From: JAAYJR01 sp964611525
GTDB lineage: Bacteria; Bacteroidota; Bacteroidia; Bacteroidales; Prolixibacteraceae
NCBI GenBank assembly: GCA_964611525.1
Contig: CAZTAL010000053.1
Location: forward strand, 4,963-68,962
Reading direction: 5' to 3'
Length of the DNA: 64,000 nt
The first letter of the stretch is position 1, and each line of letters begins with the position of its first letter. Positions 49,604-59,520 of this stretch are shown piece after piece. The notes beneath the pieces are model-generated. The model did no database searches. It had not been told where the DNA came from and worked only from the letters and a program-made list of their open reading frames with translations. Position numbers and translations under genes: made by a program.

Positions 49604-51133
49604 TTATTCCCACTCAATTGTTGCGGGTGGTTTTGAGCTTATATCATAAAGCACCCTGTTTATTCCCGGGACTTTATTGATTATTTCATTTGACATCTTC
49701 GACAGGAAATCATACGGAAGATGAACCCAGTCGGCTGTCATGCCATCCGTCGAGGCCACTGCCCTCAGGGCAACCATATTTTCATATGTCCGTTCATCGC
49801 CCATTATCCCGACCGACTGCACAGGGAGCAGTATCACACCTGCCTGCCATACACTGTCATACAGTTTCCATTGTTTCAGTCCCCTGATAAAAATATCATC
49901 AGCTTCCTGAACCATTTTTACTTTCTCAGGAGTAACATCGCCCACTATTCTTATTGCCAGTCCCGGCCCCGGGAAAGGATGCCTGCCGAGCAATTCACTC
50001 TTTATACCCAGTGTTTTTCCCACCCTGCGCACCTCATCCTTAAAAAGCAGTCGTAAGGGCTCTATAACCTTCAGATGCATTTTTTCAGGCAATCCGCCCA
50101 CATTGTGATGCGATTTGATGGTAACCGAAGGACCGTTAACCGAAACTGATTCAATTACATCAGGATAAATAGTACCCTGTGCCAGCCACTTCACACCTTT
50201 TATTTTATGGGCTTCATTATCAAAAACATCAATAAAATTCCGGCCAATTATTTTTCTTTTCATTTCCGGATCTGCCACTCCTTTGAGATCACTCCAAAAT
50301 TTGTGCCGTGCATCAACGCCTATAACATTTAATCCCATATCCTCATAAGAGTGGAGAACAGTCTCAAATTCATTTTTTCTGAGCAGTCCGTTATCAACAA
50401 AGATGCATGTCAGCCTGTTGCCCACAGCTTTATTGAGTAATAGTCCTGTTACCGAAGAATCAACTCCCCCCGAAAGTCCCAGCACTACCTTATCTTTGCC
50501 GATCTTTTTTCTCAGGTCACTCACTGTAGCCTCAATAAACGAGGCGGGTGTCCAGGTTTGCTTACAACCGCATATATCAACAACAAAGTTTTCCAGGAGC
50601 TTGTTTCCCTGGTCGGTATGATAAACTTCAGGATGAAACTGGATGCCATAGGTATCTTCATTTTCAATTTTGTAGGCAGCAAAATTTACATCCTCCGTAG
50701 AAGCAGCTCTTTTATAATTATCAGGCAATCTGATAATAGTGTCCCCATGCGACATCCAGACCTGTGACTTTAATTCTATATCTTTAAATAAACTGCATTT
50801 GTAGTCAATATATTTAAGTCTTGCCCTCCCGTATTCTCTGGATCCCGAGGGAGCCACTTCTCCACCGTAGTAATGCGCCAGATACTGGGCCCCGTAACAT
50901 ATTCCCAGCAGTGGTAAAACACCTTTTATCCTTTCCAGTTCTGGTTTCGGAGCCATAGGATCAGTGACAGAAAAAGGACTTCCGGAAAGAATGACGCCCC
51001 TGACCGATTCATCAATTTCCGGATACCTGTTGAATGGGTATATTTCACAGTAAATATTTAACTCTCTGATTTTACGTCCGATTAACTGGGTATATTGAGA
51101 TCCGAAATCAAGAATCAGAATTTTTTCCTCCAT
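49604..51133 (-). CDS. guaA: GMP synthase (glutamine-hydrolysing)
   Basis: A 509-residue cytosolic enzyme converting XMP to GMP. Class I glutamine amidotransferase domain (1-190) with nucleophile Cys79 in LLGICYGAQ and the catalytic His-Glu in YGIQFHPEVYHTDQG. ATP-pyrophosphatase domain with P-loop VLGLSGGVDSS (about 218-228), and the C-terminal dimerisation domain ending IEWE, exactly as in the family. Length is normal. The upstream region (to about 51480) is unusually long, with a structured segment and one dispersed repeat. No guaB in the window. Confidence 0.97.
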   Translation of the reverse strand: MEEKILILDFGSQYTQLIGRKIRELNIYCEIYPFNRYPEIDESVRGVILSGSPFSVTDPMAPKPELERIKGVLPLLGICYGAQYLAHYYGGEVAPSGSREYGRARLKYIDYKCSLFKDIELKSQVWMSHGDTIIRLPDNYKRAASTEDVNFAAYKIENEDTYGIQFHPEVYHTDQGNKLLENFVVDICGCKQTWTPASFIEATVSDLRKKIGKDKVVLGLSGGVDSSVTGLLLNKAVGNRLTCIFVDNGLLRKNEFETVLHSYEDMGLNVIGVDARHKFWSDLKGVADPEMKRKIIGRNFIDVFDNEAHKIKGVKWLAQGTIYPDVIESVSVNGPSVTIKSHHNVGGLPEKMHLKVIEPLRLLFKDEVRRVGKTLGIKSELLGRHPFPGPGLAIRIVGDVTPEKVKMVQEADDIFIRGLKQWKLYDSVWQAGVILLPVQSVGIMGDERTYENMVALRAVASTDGMTADWVHLPYDFLSKMSNEIINKVPGINRVLYDISSKPPATIEWE

Positions 51134-51167
51134 CAGGTAATTTTTGAATTTTTTTTATTAGTATATT

Positions 51168-51270
51168 CTGAAAAGGTTTTCCGCTACCTTTTCGAACAAA
51201 TAAGTAAAGATTATAAAACTGATTTTCACTTATAAAAAAACAAAAAAATTTAGTTTTTATACTGAACTCA
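51168..51270 (+). repeat. Dispersed intergenic repeat, copy C
   Basis: About 103 bases. Begins with a hairpin AAAAGG...CCTTTT, then CTGATTTTCACTTATA, and ends in the invariant core AGTTTTTATACTGAACTCA. Most diverged from copy A in the middle. Confidence 0.7.
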
Positions 51271-51351
51271 TTTATTAGTCTGCTGCTAAAAAATTAAAAA
51301 TGCTCATTATTTTTACCATAAAATATAAAATTAATATCTATTACAGCTCTT

Positions 51352-51473
51352 CAGTCCGGTTTCACTTCAGAAATTCAGTGATCCGTCCTGATGGCAATGT
51401 TCTCTATAGCAATATTCATTAAACCTGTCCCCGTAACATATTGTCTGATACCCACGGGTGACTGGTCACGGGG
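51352..51473 (-). ncRNA. Candidate structured guaA leader
   Basis: Read on the reverse strand: CCCCGTGAC (51473-51465) pairs with GTTACGGGG (51437-51429) in a 9-bp stem. A second 39-base hairpin (51390-51352) has arms CAG-GA-CGG and CCG-GA-CUG with a symmetric tandem G-A loop, then UCACU/AGUGA. It lies 220 bases or more from the guaA start. No known riboswitch class recognised. Could equally be a separate RNA. Confidence 0.3.
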
Positions 51474-51474
51474 G

Positions 51475-51482
51475 CAAAAGTA
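51475..51482 (-). promoter_or_regulatory. Promoter-like -10 for the guaA leader
   Basis: TACTTTTG on the reverse strand, exact TAnnTTTG match, immediately upstream of the structured segment; it would give a leader of about 335 bases. No -33 TTTG. Confidence 0.4.
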
Positions 51483-51581
51483 TAAATTACAGATAATATA
51501 TACCCTTTTTTATATACTAAAAAAACTCAAAATTATTTTTAAATAAAAACGTTTATCATAGAGTGATGGGCATTAAATTAT

Positions 51582-51589
51582 TATTTTTG
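51582..51589 (+). promoter_or_regulatory. Promoter-like -10 of the LysM gene
   Basis: TATTTTTG, exact TAnnTTTG match, 22 bases before ATG 51612. Confidence 0.45.
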
Positions 51590-51611
51590 AACGATTATTA
51601 AAACATGCGTA

Positions 51612-54098
51612 ATGAAGTTTTATGGATTTTTGATCATATCCATTGCATTTTTTTTTATCGCTTTCCCTGCTGAAAGCCAGCAGGTCAGGGAGGATGAGAT
51701 TATTGTTATTCAGGGGGAGAAATTCATAATACACCAGGTCCGCACTAGAGAGACTATCTATTCACTGGAAAAGAGATTCAAAGTTGACAGCCTTGAACTG
51801 GTGTCAGAGAATCCCCATATAGCCGATGGCCTGAGGATTGGGGATGTGATAAAGATACCGTACAGAGAAAATGCGGTTTTATCAGAGCAGCCGGTACATA
51901 AAAAAGGCGATCCTTCAGGATTTGATCTTCATACAATAACCTCCAGGAAAGAAACTCCCTATTTCATTGCAAGGGAATACGGAATAACAGTGGAGGAACT
52001 CTATGCATACAATCCCGAGGTGAGGAGATTTAAAAAAGGTAGTAAGCTGCGCATACCAAGATGGGATAAGTCAGAAGATAAGCAGGAAGAAAGGCCCGGA
52101 GAACTTTCCTTCTCAGAAAAGTCAGATTCCGAAGAGAAAGATAACAGGCTTATTAAGCATGAGGTATCCCGGGGCGAAACACTTTTTTTAATTAGCAGGC
52201 GCTATAACATTTCAGTGAGTGAAATCCTGTTTTACAATCCCGGGGCAAGGGATCTGAAGACCGGCAGCATAATTTACATTCCCGGCGGTGAAGAAAGATA
52301 TTCCGAAGAGGAGCCTATATCTGAAGAACCCATGGAAAGCAACGCAGCTTCTGAAAGCCGGTTTGATGCGGAAAGCAAATATTTTGACCATACTATACTT
52401 TCAGGGGAAACACTCTGGGGTATAGCCCATAAGTATGATGTGCCTGAAGAAGAGCTTATAGCTTTGAATCCTATTTTGGAAGACAGATTTCCGGCAGGGG
52501 CAATTATCAGGATTCCGGTGCAAAAAAGTGGCCTGGACAATCCGGAACCGGTTAACGAAGATGCATTTATAAAGCATTTGGTAAAACCAGGAGAAACATT
52601 ATACAGCATCGCCGGTAAATACGACATGACAATACCAGGGATCAGGAAATTCAATCCTGCCCTTGAAAAAAGAAACCTTGTGGCAGGAGAGACAATTCTT
52701 ATTCCCCGCAGGCCGGATGAGGAGATCATCAGTTTTATGAGCGAGGTGTCAGGAGATACACTGCCTTCTGAAAGGCCTGATTTTGAAAGTGATTATTATA
52801 GTATAGAGCTTCCGGAAGAAATTCCGGCGGATTGTATGAAACTTAACGAACAGCTATTCACTTCAGAGGTATATGATGTTGCACTGTTCCTGCCGCTTTT
52901 TACCCGGGTTAATGATAATCTTAACAGTAAATTTGCGCCTCCTGATACATTGGAAGCAGTGACGGATGAGGAAGAGTTTGAGTTTGTAACTGAAGCTGTG
53001 GATACATTGATTGAAGAAGAGGAATCAAAAGAGATGTTCCACTCCTTTTATCAGGATAGTGAAAATTTTATTCAGTTTTATGAAGGTGTGCTTCTTGCTG
53101 TTGATTCCATGCAAAAAGCAGGAATGCGCATCAGGCTGAATGTGTATGATACGGAACGAAGCCCCGAATCCATCAGAAAGTATATTTATGATACCGGCTT
53201 TCTTAAAACAGACCTGATAATCGGACCTGTTTATCCGTCAATCCAGAAAGAAATTGCCACTATAGCACTTAAGAACCGCATTCCTTTTGTGTCACCTTTA
53301 TCATCTAACTCTGCTTTGCTGCAGTCCAACCAGTACTATTACCAGGTAAATCCGACAAGGGATTTTCTTGCTGACAAGACTGCCGACTTAATTGCCGAAG
53401 AATATTTTAATAGTAATTTTATAGTTTTCAGGACAGGCGCTGATGCCGACGGGCAGATTGAAAAGGTTATTGGCAGGGTTCGCGAAAAATTGTTTAATTC
53501 GGGTTACTGGGGCAGGCCTGACGGATTTACATTTAATATTTATGATTTCGAAAGAGAAGGCCCTTTCGGCTTCAGCCGCATACTTACTTATGAAAAGGAG
53601 AATGTGATATTTGTCCCCACTAATAATGAGGGAGACCTCAGTATTGCCCTGTCAAATATAGACAACCTTTCCGATGAATATCCCATTACACTTATTGGTT
53701 TTAACTGGTATCAGAAATTCAACAGCATAAATATTGAACATTTTCATAATCTGCAATTAAAATTCATTGCGCCTTACTGGATTGATTATGAAGATTCTGC
53801 GACCGTCAGATTTATTAAGAAATTTAAGGACCATTATTATACGGAGCCTGATAATTTCGGAATCCAGGGATATGATGTGGCATTTTATTTTTTAAATGCC
53901 ATAAAGCGTTACGGCACGGACTTCAATAAATGTCTCCCTTATATGTCAGTTAAGCTCGTTCAGGGTGATTACCAGTTTGAAAAAAAAGCAAGGTTCGGTG
54001 GATTTATGAACCATGGAGTATCGCTGATAAGTTATGAGAATGACTATGATATAGTCCGGAAAAGGGTAATAAATACTTATAATCTTGCTAAGAAATAA
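51612..54098 (+). CDS. LysM-repeat protein with periplasmic-binding-protein-like domain
   Basis: An 828-residue exported protein. Signal peptide at 1-22 (IISIAFFFIAFPAES). Five LysM modules of about 45 residues at roughly 35-80, 100-148, 175-222, 255-302 and 315-363, each with a (H)xVxxGETLxxIAxxY start and an (L)KxGxxIxIP end; these bind peptidoglycan. From about 400 to 828 there is a type I periplasmic-binding-protein fold of the Leu/Ile/Val receptor class (DVALFLPLF, FYEGVLLAVDSMQKAG, LIIGPVYPSIQKEIATIA, GFNWYQKFNS). No transporter genes adjoin, so a wall-bound sensor or structural role is more likely than uptake. This fusion is a common Bacteroidota envelope protein of unknown function. 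Monocistronic. Confidence 0.9.
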   Translation: MKFYGFLIISIAFFFIAFPAESQQVREDEIIVIQGEKFIIHQVRTRETIYSLEKRFKVDSLELVSENPHIADGLRIGDVIKIPYRENAVLSEQPVHKKGDPSGFDLHTITSRKETPYFIAREYGITVEELYAYNPEVRRFKKGSKLRIPRWDKSEDKQEERPGELSFSEKSDSEEKDNRLIKHEVSRGETLFLISRRYNISVSEILFYNPGARDLKTGSIIYIPGGEERYSEEEPISEEPMESNAASESRFDAESKYFDHTILSGETLWGIAHKYDVPEEELIALNPILEDRFPAGAIIRIPVQKSGLDNPEPVNEDAFIKHLVKPGETLYSIAGKYDMTIPGIRKFNPALEKRNLVAGETILIPRRPDEEIISFMSEVSGDTLPSERPDFESDYYSIELPEEIPADCMKLNEQLFTSEVYDVALFLPLFTRVNDNLNSKFAPPDTLEAVTDEEEFEFVTEAVDTLIEEEESKEMFHSFYQDSENFIQFYEGVLLAVDSMQKAGMRIRLNVYDTERSPESIRKYIYDTGFLKTDLIIGPVYPSIQKEIATIALKNRIPFVSPLSSNSALLQSNQYYYQVNPTRDFLADKTADLIAEEYFNSNFIVFRTGADADGQIEKVIGRVREKLFNSGYWGRPDGFTFNIYDFEREGPFGFSRILTYEKENVIFVPTNNEGDLSIALSNIDNLSDEYPITLIGFNWYQKFNSINIEHFHNLQLKFIAPYWIDYEDSATVRFIKKFKDHYYTEPDNFGIQGYDVAFYFLNAIKRYGTDFNKCLPYMSVKLVQGDYQFEKKARFGGFMNHGVSLISYENDYDIVRKRVINTYNLAKK

Positions 54099-54144
54099 AT
54101 GGAGGCAGGGAGATGCAATTGCTGTGCCGGCAGTTCATATTTGA

Positions 54145-56205
54145 TCATTTCCAAAAGCGTGAAATAAGTACTTCGGCAACAATAAAAATTAATGCGAACA
54201 TAATACACCACGTCCCTAACTGCTTATCACTCCTTATTCTGGCAATTACTTCTGTAAAGTCACTCTCAACATCGCTTATCACGGAAACATTATCAAGTTT
54301 TGAGTATTTTATTTTTTCGTCCAGCTCATTGTCGGTGAAGTAGTTAAAATCCGATTCATTGCGGTTGTAGTTATATGCCAGGGACATAAGTATTGTGTCA
54401 CTGTTTTGAATCAGATAATGGCCAGCCGTCCTTATCATACCTGCAATATCAAGGCGGGTGCCCTGACTGGTAATATTAACGCCTGGAATGAAGCTTGTGC
54501 CGGATGACTGTTCTGTAATCTCAATATTAGATTCCATATCTGCATCTATGCTTTTTGGAAGCAGGATAGTCTGGTCACGTCCTATAGTATAGGAAATTTG
54601 CTGGTCGGGCAGACTGTTAAGGACAATATTATAAACAGACGGGACAAATAGTATGTCGCGTGCAAATTCCTCATTTTTCTTTTCAAGGGAGAAAGAAAAT
54701 ATCCATACTTTCCCCTTATCGAAAGAGGCTACTGATAGAGCTTTGTCCCCGTTCTGAAACCAGAGCAGGTTAGTTTCGTTGGCACGCATATTCTCTTCAA
54801 ATTTTAAATGCCGGTCTATTTGCGGCAAAACCGCGTCCTCTTTTTTTTCAAAGAAAACATTACTGAAAAAACGGTGTTCAAAATTTATACCTGATATTCT
54901 CTGGCTTACAGAATCGGTCCTTGTGATAAGCCCTGTTTTGAATTTTGCCAACATTGTATTACTCACAAGGGGATTTACGCCGGTGTAGGGAAACAACACA
55001 ACAGATACTCCGTTGCTTACCACGGAAACAAGCTCATTCAGGAATCCGCTGGTGAAGTTTTGTATGTTAACAAGAAAAATTGCATTATATTCAGCCAGTT
55101 TACTAATTTGCAGATTCTGAATATTCATGCTTTCGAATTTCACATAATCATCATCTTTAAACAGGGAGGAAAGATAACCGAGGCCCTCCGTTGAATGGCC
55201 ATGGTCGCAGTATATAGCAAGAGATTTAAGTTTTGGAAGCACATAATAGCTTATATACCAGGTATTATCATGTGTAAACGGGTAATCGGTTATTTCAATC
55301 CTGCCCAGTTGCATTCCTTCTGATACATTAGTATATCTCAAATTTGTTATTATTTCATCATTAGCCGCAACAGAGAAATTTGTAATCGACTTCAGCGAAT
55401 CATTCAGATATAATTTGAGAGGAAGATTACTGTAATCCTCCTCTGAACTGTTGACTATCCTGACAAAAATATTCTCCTCCTGCTTAAGGCCGTGGGCAGG
55501 TTCCTCAACCCAGCAGGAATCGATATACAGATTATTATGCCGGCCTGCTCTCATTGGTATAAAATACCCCTGAACAGGTGAACCGGAAAAATTGTCCGGG
55601 TCAGTTATATTTTTCTGAAAATCTGAAATAAAGTAAATGGTTTTGCGTTCTTCGTCCCCGGATTCCTGATCCTGCATTGCAAAACGGTTAAATATCATGG
55701 AAAGAGGAATGCCAGAAGGAGATTCCGCGATCCCGGAAACCTCTTTTATAAACTGTTCTTTGTTAAACGAATAATTATGTTTCGGCTGAAGGTCATTTGT
55801 AAACAATTTGAATTTCGCTCCCGGAGGATAAGACCCGGCAATTTCCACTGCTTTATTACGTGCCTGTTCCAGTAGTTTGCCTTTCTCAGCCATTGCATTC
55901 ATACTAAAAGAGTTGTCGAGATAGACAGCCACAGTTTCCCCACCGCCTCCCGCGGCGCTGCCGGGGGAAGGAATATAGGGACGGGCAAAGGCAAGGACAA
56001 GGAAAATAATGGCCAGTATCCGCGCTAGTAAAATCAGTATATGTTTAAGCCTTATTTTTTTTCGTGAATCTCTTTTTATCTCTTTCAAAAATCCGACATT
56101 ACTGAAATAAACCGTTTTGTACCGCCTGAAATTGAAGAGATGTATCAGTACCGGTATGGCAACAGCGAGGAGTGCGAACAAGAATGTCGGATATAGAAAC
56201 TGCAT
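54145..56205 (-). CDS. BatA/VWA domain membrane protein
   Basis: A 686-residue inner-membrane protein. The N-terminal BatA module is clear: LYPTFLFALLAVAIPVLIHLFNFRRYKTVYFSNV (about 4-37), then a second helix ILARILAIIFLVLAFARPYIP. A VWA fold starts at about 87 with AVYLDNSFSM (D-x-S-x-S metal site) and RKTIYFISDFQKN near 190. A beta-rich middle follows, and the last helix (TWCIMFALIFIVAEVLIS) is at the C-terminus. In Bacteroides the Bat operon (BatA-E plus an MoxR ATPase) is linked to stress tolerance, but none of those partners is here, so this is a stand-alone family member. Divergent from the nuclease gene and convergent with the LysM gene. Confidence 0.9.
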   Translation of the reverse strand: MQFLYPTFLFALLAVAIPVLIHLFNFRRYKTVYFSNVGFLKEIKRDSRKKIRLKHILILLARILAIIFLVLAFARPYIPSPGSAAGGGGETVAVYLDNSFSMNAMAEKGKLLEQARNKAVEIAGSYPPGAKFKLFTNDLQPKHNYSFNKEQFIKEVSGIAESPSGIPLSMIFNRFAMQDQESGDEERKTIYFISDFQKNITDPDNFSGSPVQGYFIPMRAGRHNNLYIDSCWVEEPAHGLKQEENIFVRIVNSSEEDYSNLPLKLYLNDSLKSITNFSVAANDEIITNLRYTNVSEGMQLGRIEITDYPFTHDNTWYISYYVLPKLKSLAIYCDHGHSTEGLGYLSSLFKDDDYVKFESMNIQNLQISKLAEYNAIFLVNIQNFTSGFLNELVSVVSNGVSVVLFPYTGVNPLVSNTMLAKFKTGLITRTDSVSQRISGINFEHRFFSNVFFEKKEDAVLPQIDRHLKFEENMRANETNLLWFQNGDKALSVASFDKGKVWIFSFSLEKKNEEFARDILFVPSVYNIVLNSLPDQQISYTIGRDQTILLPKSIDADMESNIEITEQSSGTSFIPGVNITSQGTRLDIAGMIRTAGHYLIQNSDTILMSLAYNYNRNESDFNYFTDNELDEKIKYSKLDNVSVISDVESDFTEVIARIRSDKQLGTWCIMFALIFIVAEVLISRFWK

Positions 56206-56515
56206 ACTTTATTTTTTATAGCTGCACAAAAATGATATATTTTACTGAATTGAGAGAATATTATTTAAATTTTTTAGTCCCGCCTTTTTCCCTGAAACTT
56301 AAAAAAGCCTGCAAAAAAAGCATTATTTTCCAGGGCACAACCATAACTTGTTGCTACCTTAAAGGACCCGTATATATAAACCGGTTTATCCCGTAATTTA
56401 TTATTCATCATAAAATTATTGAAATTTTAAAGAAATCAAACAGTATAATAAAATCAGTAAATTCATTTTTTAATTCAGAAAAATAAATTTGATTCATTAT
56501 CTTCGGTGAAATTTC

Positions 56516-59377
56516 ATGTTGATGGATCGTTTTTTATCCCTTTGTGCCAAATATATTTACAGTAAGCATGGCAATGAGCTTCACGATATTTGCCTTGTCT
56601 TTCCCAACAGGCGTGCAGGAGTGTTTTTTTACTCATACCTTCAAAAATATTTATCACGGCCAGTTATTGCTCCGTGTATTACCCAGGTGAACAAACTTAT
56701 ATACAGTTATTCAGATTTGATTTGCGCTGAAAAATTGCACCTGGTCTCTGTTCTCTATAACATTTTTACAAGTCATGTCGCGACAGATGAAACTTTCGAC
56801 GATTTTTATTTCTGGGGAGAGGTGCTTTTATCCGATTTCAATGATATAGATCTGTACATGGTAAATGCAAAAGATATATTTACAAATATTTCCGATATCA
56901 AAGAGATCGAATCGCTTTTTGATTACCTTACAAAAGAACAAAAAGAAGCTCTTGCCATGTTTTGGGGCTCGCTGGGCGATATTGAGAAAAAAATTCACAA
57001 TAAAAGATTCGTTAACCTGTGGCATAAACTTTATCCTGTTTACAGTGATTTTAAAAAGGTATTATATAAGCGGGGTACAGGCTACAGCGGCATGATATAC
57101 CGGCAGGTTGTCGAAGAACTTGAAAACAGAAAGTTATCCTTTGATTATAAGAAGTATTATTTCATAGGACTGAATGCCCTGAACAGCTGCGAGAAGGCTT
57201 TCTTTTCCTATTTTAGGAAATACGATAAAGCTGTCTTTTTGTGGGATTACAACAATTATTATCTTGAAGATAAATATAATGAAGCAGGATTGTTTATGAG
57301 AGACAACCTCATGAGATTTCCACCTCCCGGTGATTTTTTGATAAGCAATGGCACTTATAAAAATAAAAAGATAAGCGTAAAGGCAATTGCTTCCAATCAC
57401 GGGCAGGCTTTGGAAATACCGGGATTTATCAGCAGAACAGGCCATATGGGGGGATTTGACACTACGGCTGTAGTTCTTGCTGATGAATCGTTGCTTTTTC
57501 CTGCATTAGGCGCACTTCCCGAAGATGTTAAAACCGTTAATGTAACTATGGGATATCCGGTAAAGGATTCTGTAGTGTATGGTTTTCTTCTGCTTCTTAT
57601 CAATCTTTTTAAAAACCGGGGAAAAGACAAAGAGGGTAACAGTTTTATTTATCACCGGTTTGTGACTGATATACTTAATCATCAGCTGTTGGGGAACGCT
57701 GAACCGGATAAAGTTAATGAGTTTATCAGCAGGTTAAAAGAGAAGAACAGGTTGACAGTCCCGTTAAATGAAATCAATTTTTCAACAATACACAAAGTGA
57801 TATTTGATTTGCCCGGCGACGTAAAAGACTACAGTACATATTTTATCAATGTGCTTACAGTTTTGTATGAAACGTTGAAAGATACAGATCCTGAAAACCA
57901 TTTGCCTGCCGAGATTATTTACACACTTTTCCAGGGTACTGAAAAATTACGTTCAGTTGTCAGAGAAACAATGGAGGATCAAGGTGTAAAAATTAGTGAA
58001 ACAGTGTATTTCAGGTTACTGGGACAATATCTCGGACAACTCTCAGTGCCATTCGAAGGAGAGCCTCTTAAAGGGATACAGGTTATGGGTATTCTTGAGA
58101 CCAGGTGCCTGGATTTTGATAATGTTGTAATCCTGGGATTTAATGAAAATAAATGGCCGCGGCAATTTTCATCACCCTCTTTCATTCCTTATAATATTCG
58201 CAAAGGATTCGGCATGCCAGGGATTGACGAGCAGGACGCTATGTATGCATATTATTTTTACCGTTTAATTGACAGGGCAAAAAACATTACTGCCACCTAT
58301 AGTACCCTGAAGGAGGGTATCAGCACGGGGGAGCTCAGCCGATACGGTTTTCAGCTTCTGTATGATTCCAATTTCAATATCAGTAGCGAAAATATGGTTT
58401 TTCCCTTCCTGGGCGATCCTGTGCCTCCTGTTGTAATAGAGAGTTCTTTAAGGGACAGGGAAATCCTGATACAAAACAATTCTCCCGACAAACCCCTGTC
58501 ACCTACAGCAATCAATATTTATCTTCAGTGCCGTTTGAGGTTTTACTTCCGCTATATACTTAAATTGCCCGAGCCGGATGAGGTGAAGGATGAAATTGAC
58601 AGTCCTGTTTTTGGCAGCATCTTCCATGAAACTATGGAAAACCTTTACCTGCCTTTTGTCGGGAAGGAAGTTACCAAAAGCGGACTGGCAGAGATTAAGA
58701 ACCGAAATAAATTAACAGAAGAAGAGATACTTAAAGCTTTAAATAAACATTATTATAAGAATGATGACCACCAGAACCTCAGAAAGCCGGAAGGTAAAAC
58801 AATATTAATATTTGAAAATATCAAAACCTTTTTGAAGAGACTCATTGAAACAGATATTCAACTTGCCCCGTTCAGATTGATTTCTCTTGAAAAAAAATAT
58901 GTTACACGGTTGGATGTGAATATAGGTGACAGACGGCTTCCTGTTTATCTCGGTGGCACAATAGACAGGGTTGACATGATCAACGGCACGGTGAGGGTAA
59001 TGGATTACAAGACGGGAAATGTCGATTCCTTATCATTCAAAGATATCGCTGAACTATTCAATAAAGAAACAGAAAAACCAAAAAAAGAGATTTTACAATC
59101 GTTGTTATATTGCTTTATACTTAAAGAAAACATTGGTGACAATTATCCGTTGATTCCTGCTGTTTACAGTTTACGTGATTCTTTCAAAGATAACTTTTCC
59201 ACGGAAATTAAATTTGACAGGAAAAACTTTTATTTCCAGGATATTGAAGAAGAGTTTATATCCCAGGTTAAAAGCCTGATATCTGAAATCTTTACATGTC
59301 CACCTGAATACCGCCAGACATCCAACGAAAGAGTTTGTTCCTATTGTCCTTATAAGTCAATATGCCAAAGATATTAG
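56516..59377 (+). CDS. AddB-like PD-(D/E)XK nuclease
   Basis: A 953-residue protein with the plan of the AddB subunit of a recombination helicase-nuclease. The N-terminal two-thirds resembles an inactivated UvrD-like helicase (start ICLVFPNRRAGVFFYSYLQ, late GVSVxxL-type segments VMGILETRCLDFDNVVILGFNENKWP near 523-548). The C-terminal nuclease domain (about 655-953) has FGSIFHETMENL, GGTIDRVDMINGTVRVMDYKTGN with the catalytic Asp-x-Lys, and the iron-sulfur cysteines: LQCRLRF (about 671) and CSYCPYKSIC at the end, the C...CxxCxxxxxC arrangement of AddB. AddAB processes double-strand ends for recombination. The AddA partner is not in the window. Confidence 0.9.
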   Translation: MLMDRFLSLCAKYIYSKHGNELHDICLVFPNRRAGVFFYSYLQKYLSRPVIAPCITQVNKLIYSYSDLICAEKLHLVSVLYNIFTSHVATDETFDDFYFWGEVLLSDFNDIDLYMVNAKDIFTNISDIKEIESLFDYLTKEQKEALAMFWGSLGDIEKKIHNKRFVNLWHKLYPVYSDFKKVLYKRGTGYSGMIYRQVVEELENRKLSFDYKKYYFIGLNALNSCEKAFFSYFRKYDKAVFLWDYNNYYLEDKYNEAGLFMRDNLMRFPPPGDFLISNGTYKNKKISVKAIASNHGQALEIPGFISRTGHMGGFDTTAVVLADESLLFPALGALPEDVKTVNVTMGYPVKDSVVYGFLLLLINLFKNRGKDKEGNSFIYHRFVTDILNHQLLGNAEPDKVNEFISRLKEKNRLTVPLNEINFSTIHKVIFDLPGDVKDYSTYFINVLTVLYETLKDTDPENHLPAEIIYTLFQGTEKLRSVVRETMEDQGVKISETVYFRLLGQYLGQLSVPFEGEPLKGIQVMGILETRCLDFDNVVILGFNENKWPRQFSSPSFIPYNIRKGFGMPGIDEQDAMYAYYFYRLIDRAKNITATYSTLKEGISTGELSRYGFQLLYDSNFNISSENMVFPFLGDPVPPVVIESSLRDREILIQNNSPDKPLSPTAINIYLQCRLRFYFRYILKLPEPDEVKDEIDSPVFGSIFHETMENLYLPFVGKEVTKSGLAEIKNRNKLTEEEILKALNKHYYKNDDHQNLRKPEGKTILIFENIKTFLKRLIETDIQLAPFRLISLEKKYVTRLDVNIGDRRLPVYLGGTIDRVDMINGTVRVMDYKTGNVDSLSFKDIAELFNKETEKPKKEILQSLLYCFILKENIGDNYPLIPAVYSLRDSFKDNFSTEIKFDRKNFYFQDIEEEFISQVKSLISEIFTCPPEYRQTSNERVCSYCPYKSICQRY

Positions 59378-59520
59378 GCCATGTCAGGACTTTTGCCGGT
59401 ACCTGATATAGTGCAGGAGAAAGAGTGATTCAGATAAAACTGAAGAATAAATTTACGGGTAGGGAAAAGGGTAAGGATTATTTCCGGGAGATAAAAATAT
59501 TTTGCCGGGCATTCAATTAT

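Larger units (their letters stand above)
51134..51611. other. 478-base divergent spacer upstream of guaA
   Basis: Contains dispersed repeat copy C (51168-51270), a structured segment on the guaA strand (about 51352-51473), a -10-like element on that strand (51475-51482) and the promoter-like element of the LysM gene (51582-51589). Confidence 0.6.
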
